NCBI RefSeq assembly: GCF_003319095.1
Contig: NZ_QOHI01000002.1
Coordinates: 310,001-374,000, forward strand
DNA length: 64,000 bases
Reading direction: 5' to 3'
Origin: Blastococcus sp. TBT05-19
GTDB lineage: Bacteria; Actinomycetota; Actinomycetes; Mycobacteriales; Geodermatophilaceae
The notes below the pieces were generated by a model. The model was not told the origin of the DNA and searched no databases. It saw only the letters and a list, made by a program, of their open reading frames with translations. The translations under genes were made by a program, and so were the position numbers. This document shows, piece by piece, positions 63,988-64,000 of the stretch (the stretch's first letter is position 1; each line of letters begins with the position of its first letter).

Positions 63988-64000
63988 GGCACCCGACGCA

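Overview
The window is a GC-rich (roughly 72-75 %), gene-dense stretch of an actinobacterial chromosome spanning the replication origin. Gene order closely follows the mycobacterial origin region: ino1, a PadR regulator, DUF5318, ponA, a GT87 protein, rpsF-ssb-rpsR-rplI-dnaB on one side, and cca, a Nudix gene, a DUF6049 protein, murJ, a pseudokinase, trxB, trxA, cwlM, parB-parA-rsmG-jag-yidC-yidD-rnpA-rpmH, dnaA-dnaN-gnd-recF-DUF721 on the other. Protein flavour, the dnaN-gnd-recF order and the very high GC suggest Geodermatophilaceae (Blastococcus, Geodermatophilus or Modestobacter type). That family assignment is inference; the phylum is secure.

Layout. 1-3.8 kb: part of a type I restriction system, with a complete hsdR and an hsdS cut by the left window edge. 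3.8-20.9 kb: metabolic and accessory genes, including a UPF0060 membrane protein, an alpha/beta hydrolase, a compact SNF2/DEAH helicase, glycerol kinase, DNA polymerase IV in an overlapping operon with an FAD oxidase and a methyltransferase, a PucR regulator divergent from a ferredoxin reductase-desaturase pair, and two secreted proteins (LGFP repeats; a lipase-like hydrolase). 20.9-33.2 kb: dnaB, ribosomal protein and ssb genes, a secreted protein, an endonuclease IV, the ponA-GT87 pair, DUF5318, PadR and ino1. 33.3-38.8 kb: lipoprotein, YqgE, an MFS transporter, a matrixin-type protease and the CCA-adding enzyme. 38.9-50.9 kb: a right-pointing cell-envelope and redox block. 51-56.6 kb: the left-pointing parB-to-rpmH block. 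57.3-64 kb: dnaA, oriC, dnaN, gnd, recF and a DUF721/DciA gene, the last ending just inside the right edge.

How it works together. Much of the window concerns chromosome replication and segregation: DnaA and oriC with DnaA boxes, the clamp, RecF, a DciA-like helicase-loading candidate, DnaB, SSB, ParA/ParB and five parS palindromes spread over about 47 kb. A second theme is envelope building: a class A PBP, MurJ, a pseudokinase of the MviN partner type, a CwlM-like amidase, a Ddl-family ligase, YidC/YidD and a GT87 membrane protein. Many neighbouring genes overlap by ATGA or GTGA, which suggests translational coupling.

Non-coding content. There are many strong inverted-repeat terminators, several shared by convergent genes. 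Two families of structured intergenic repeats occur (four and three copies) with compensatory base changes. At least five genes have a TANNNT -10 hexamer 6-7 nt before the start codon, implying leaderless mRNAs. A perfect actinobacterial LexA-type box and DnaA boxes lie upstream of dnaB, and a PadR operator sits before the PadR gene. Two real genes fall outside simple ORF calling: hsdS (no stop inside the window) and the 45-codon rpmH. I saw no rRNA, tRNA, insertion sequence or CRISPR array.
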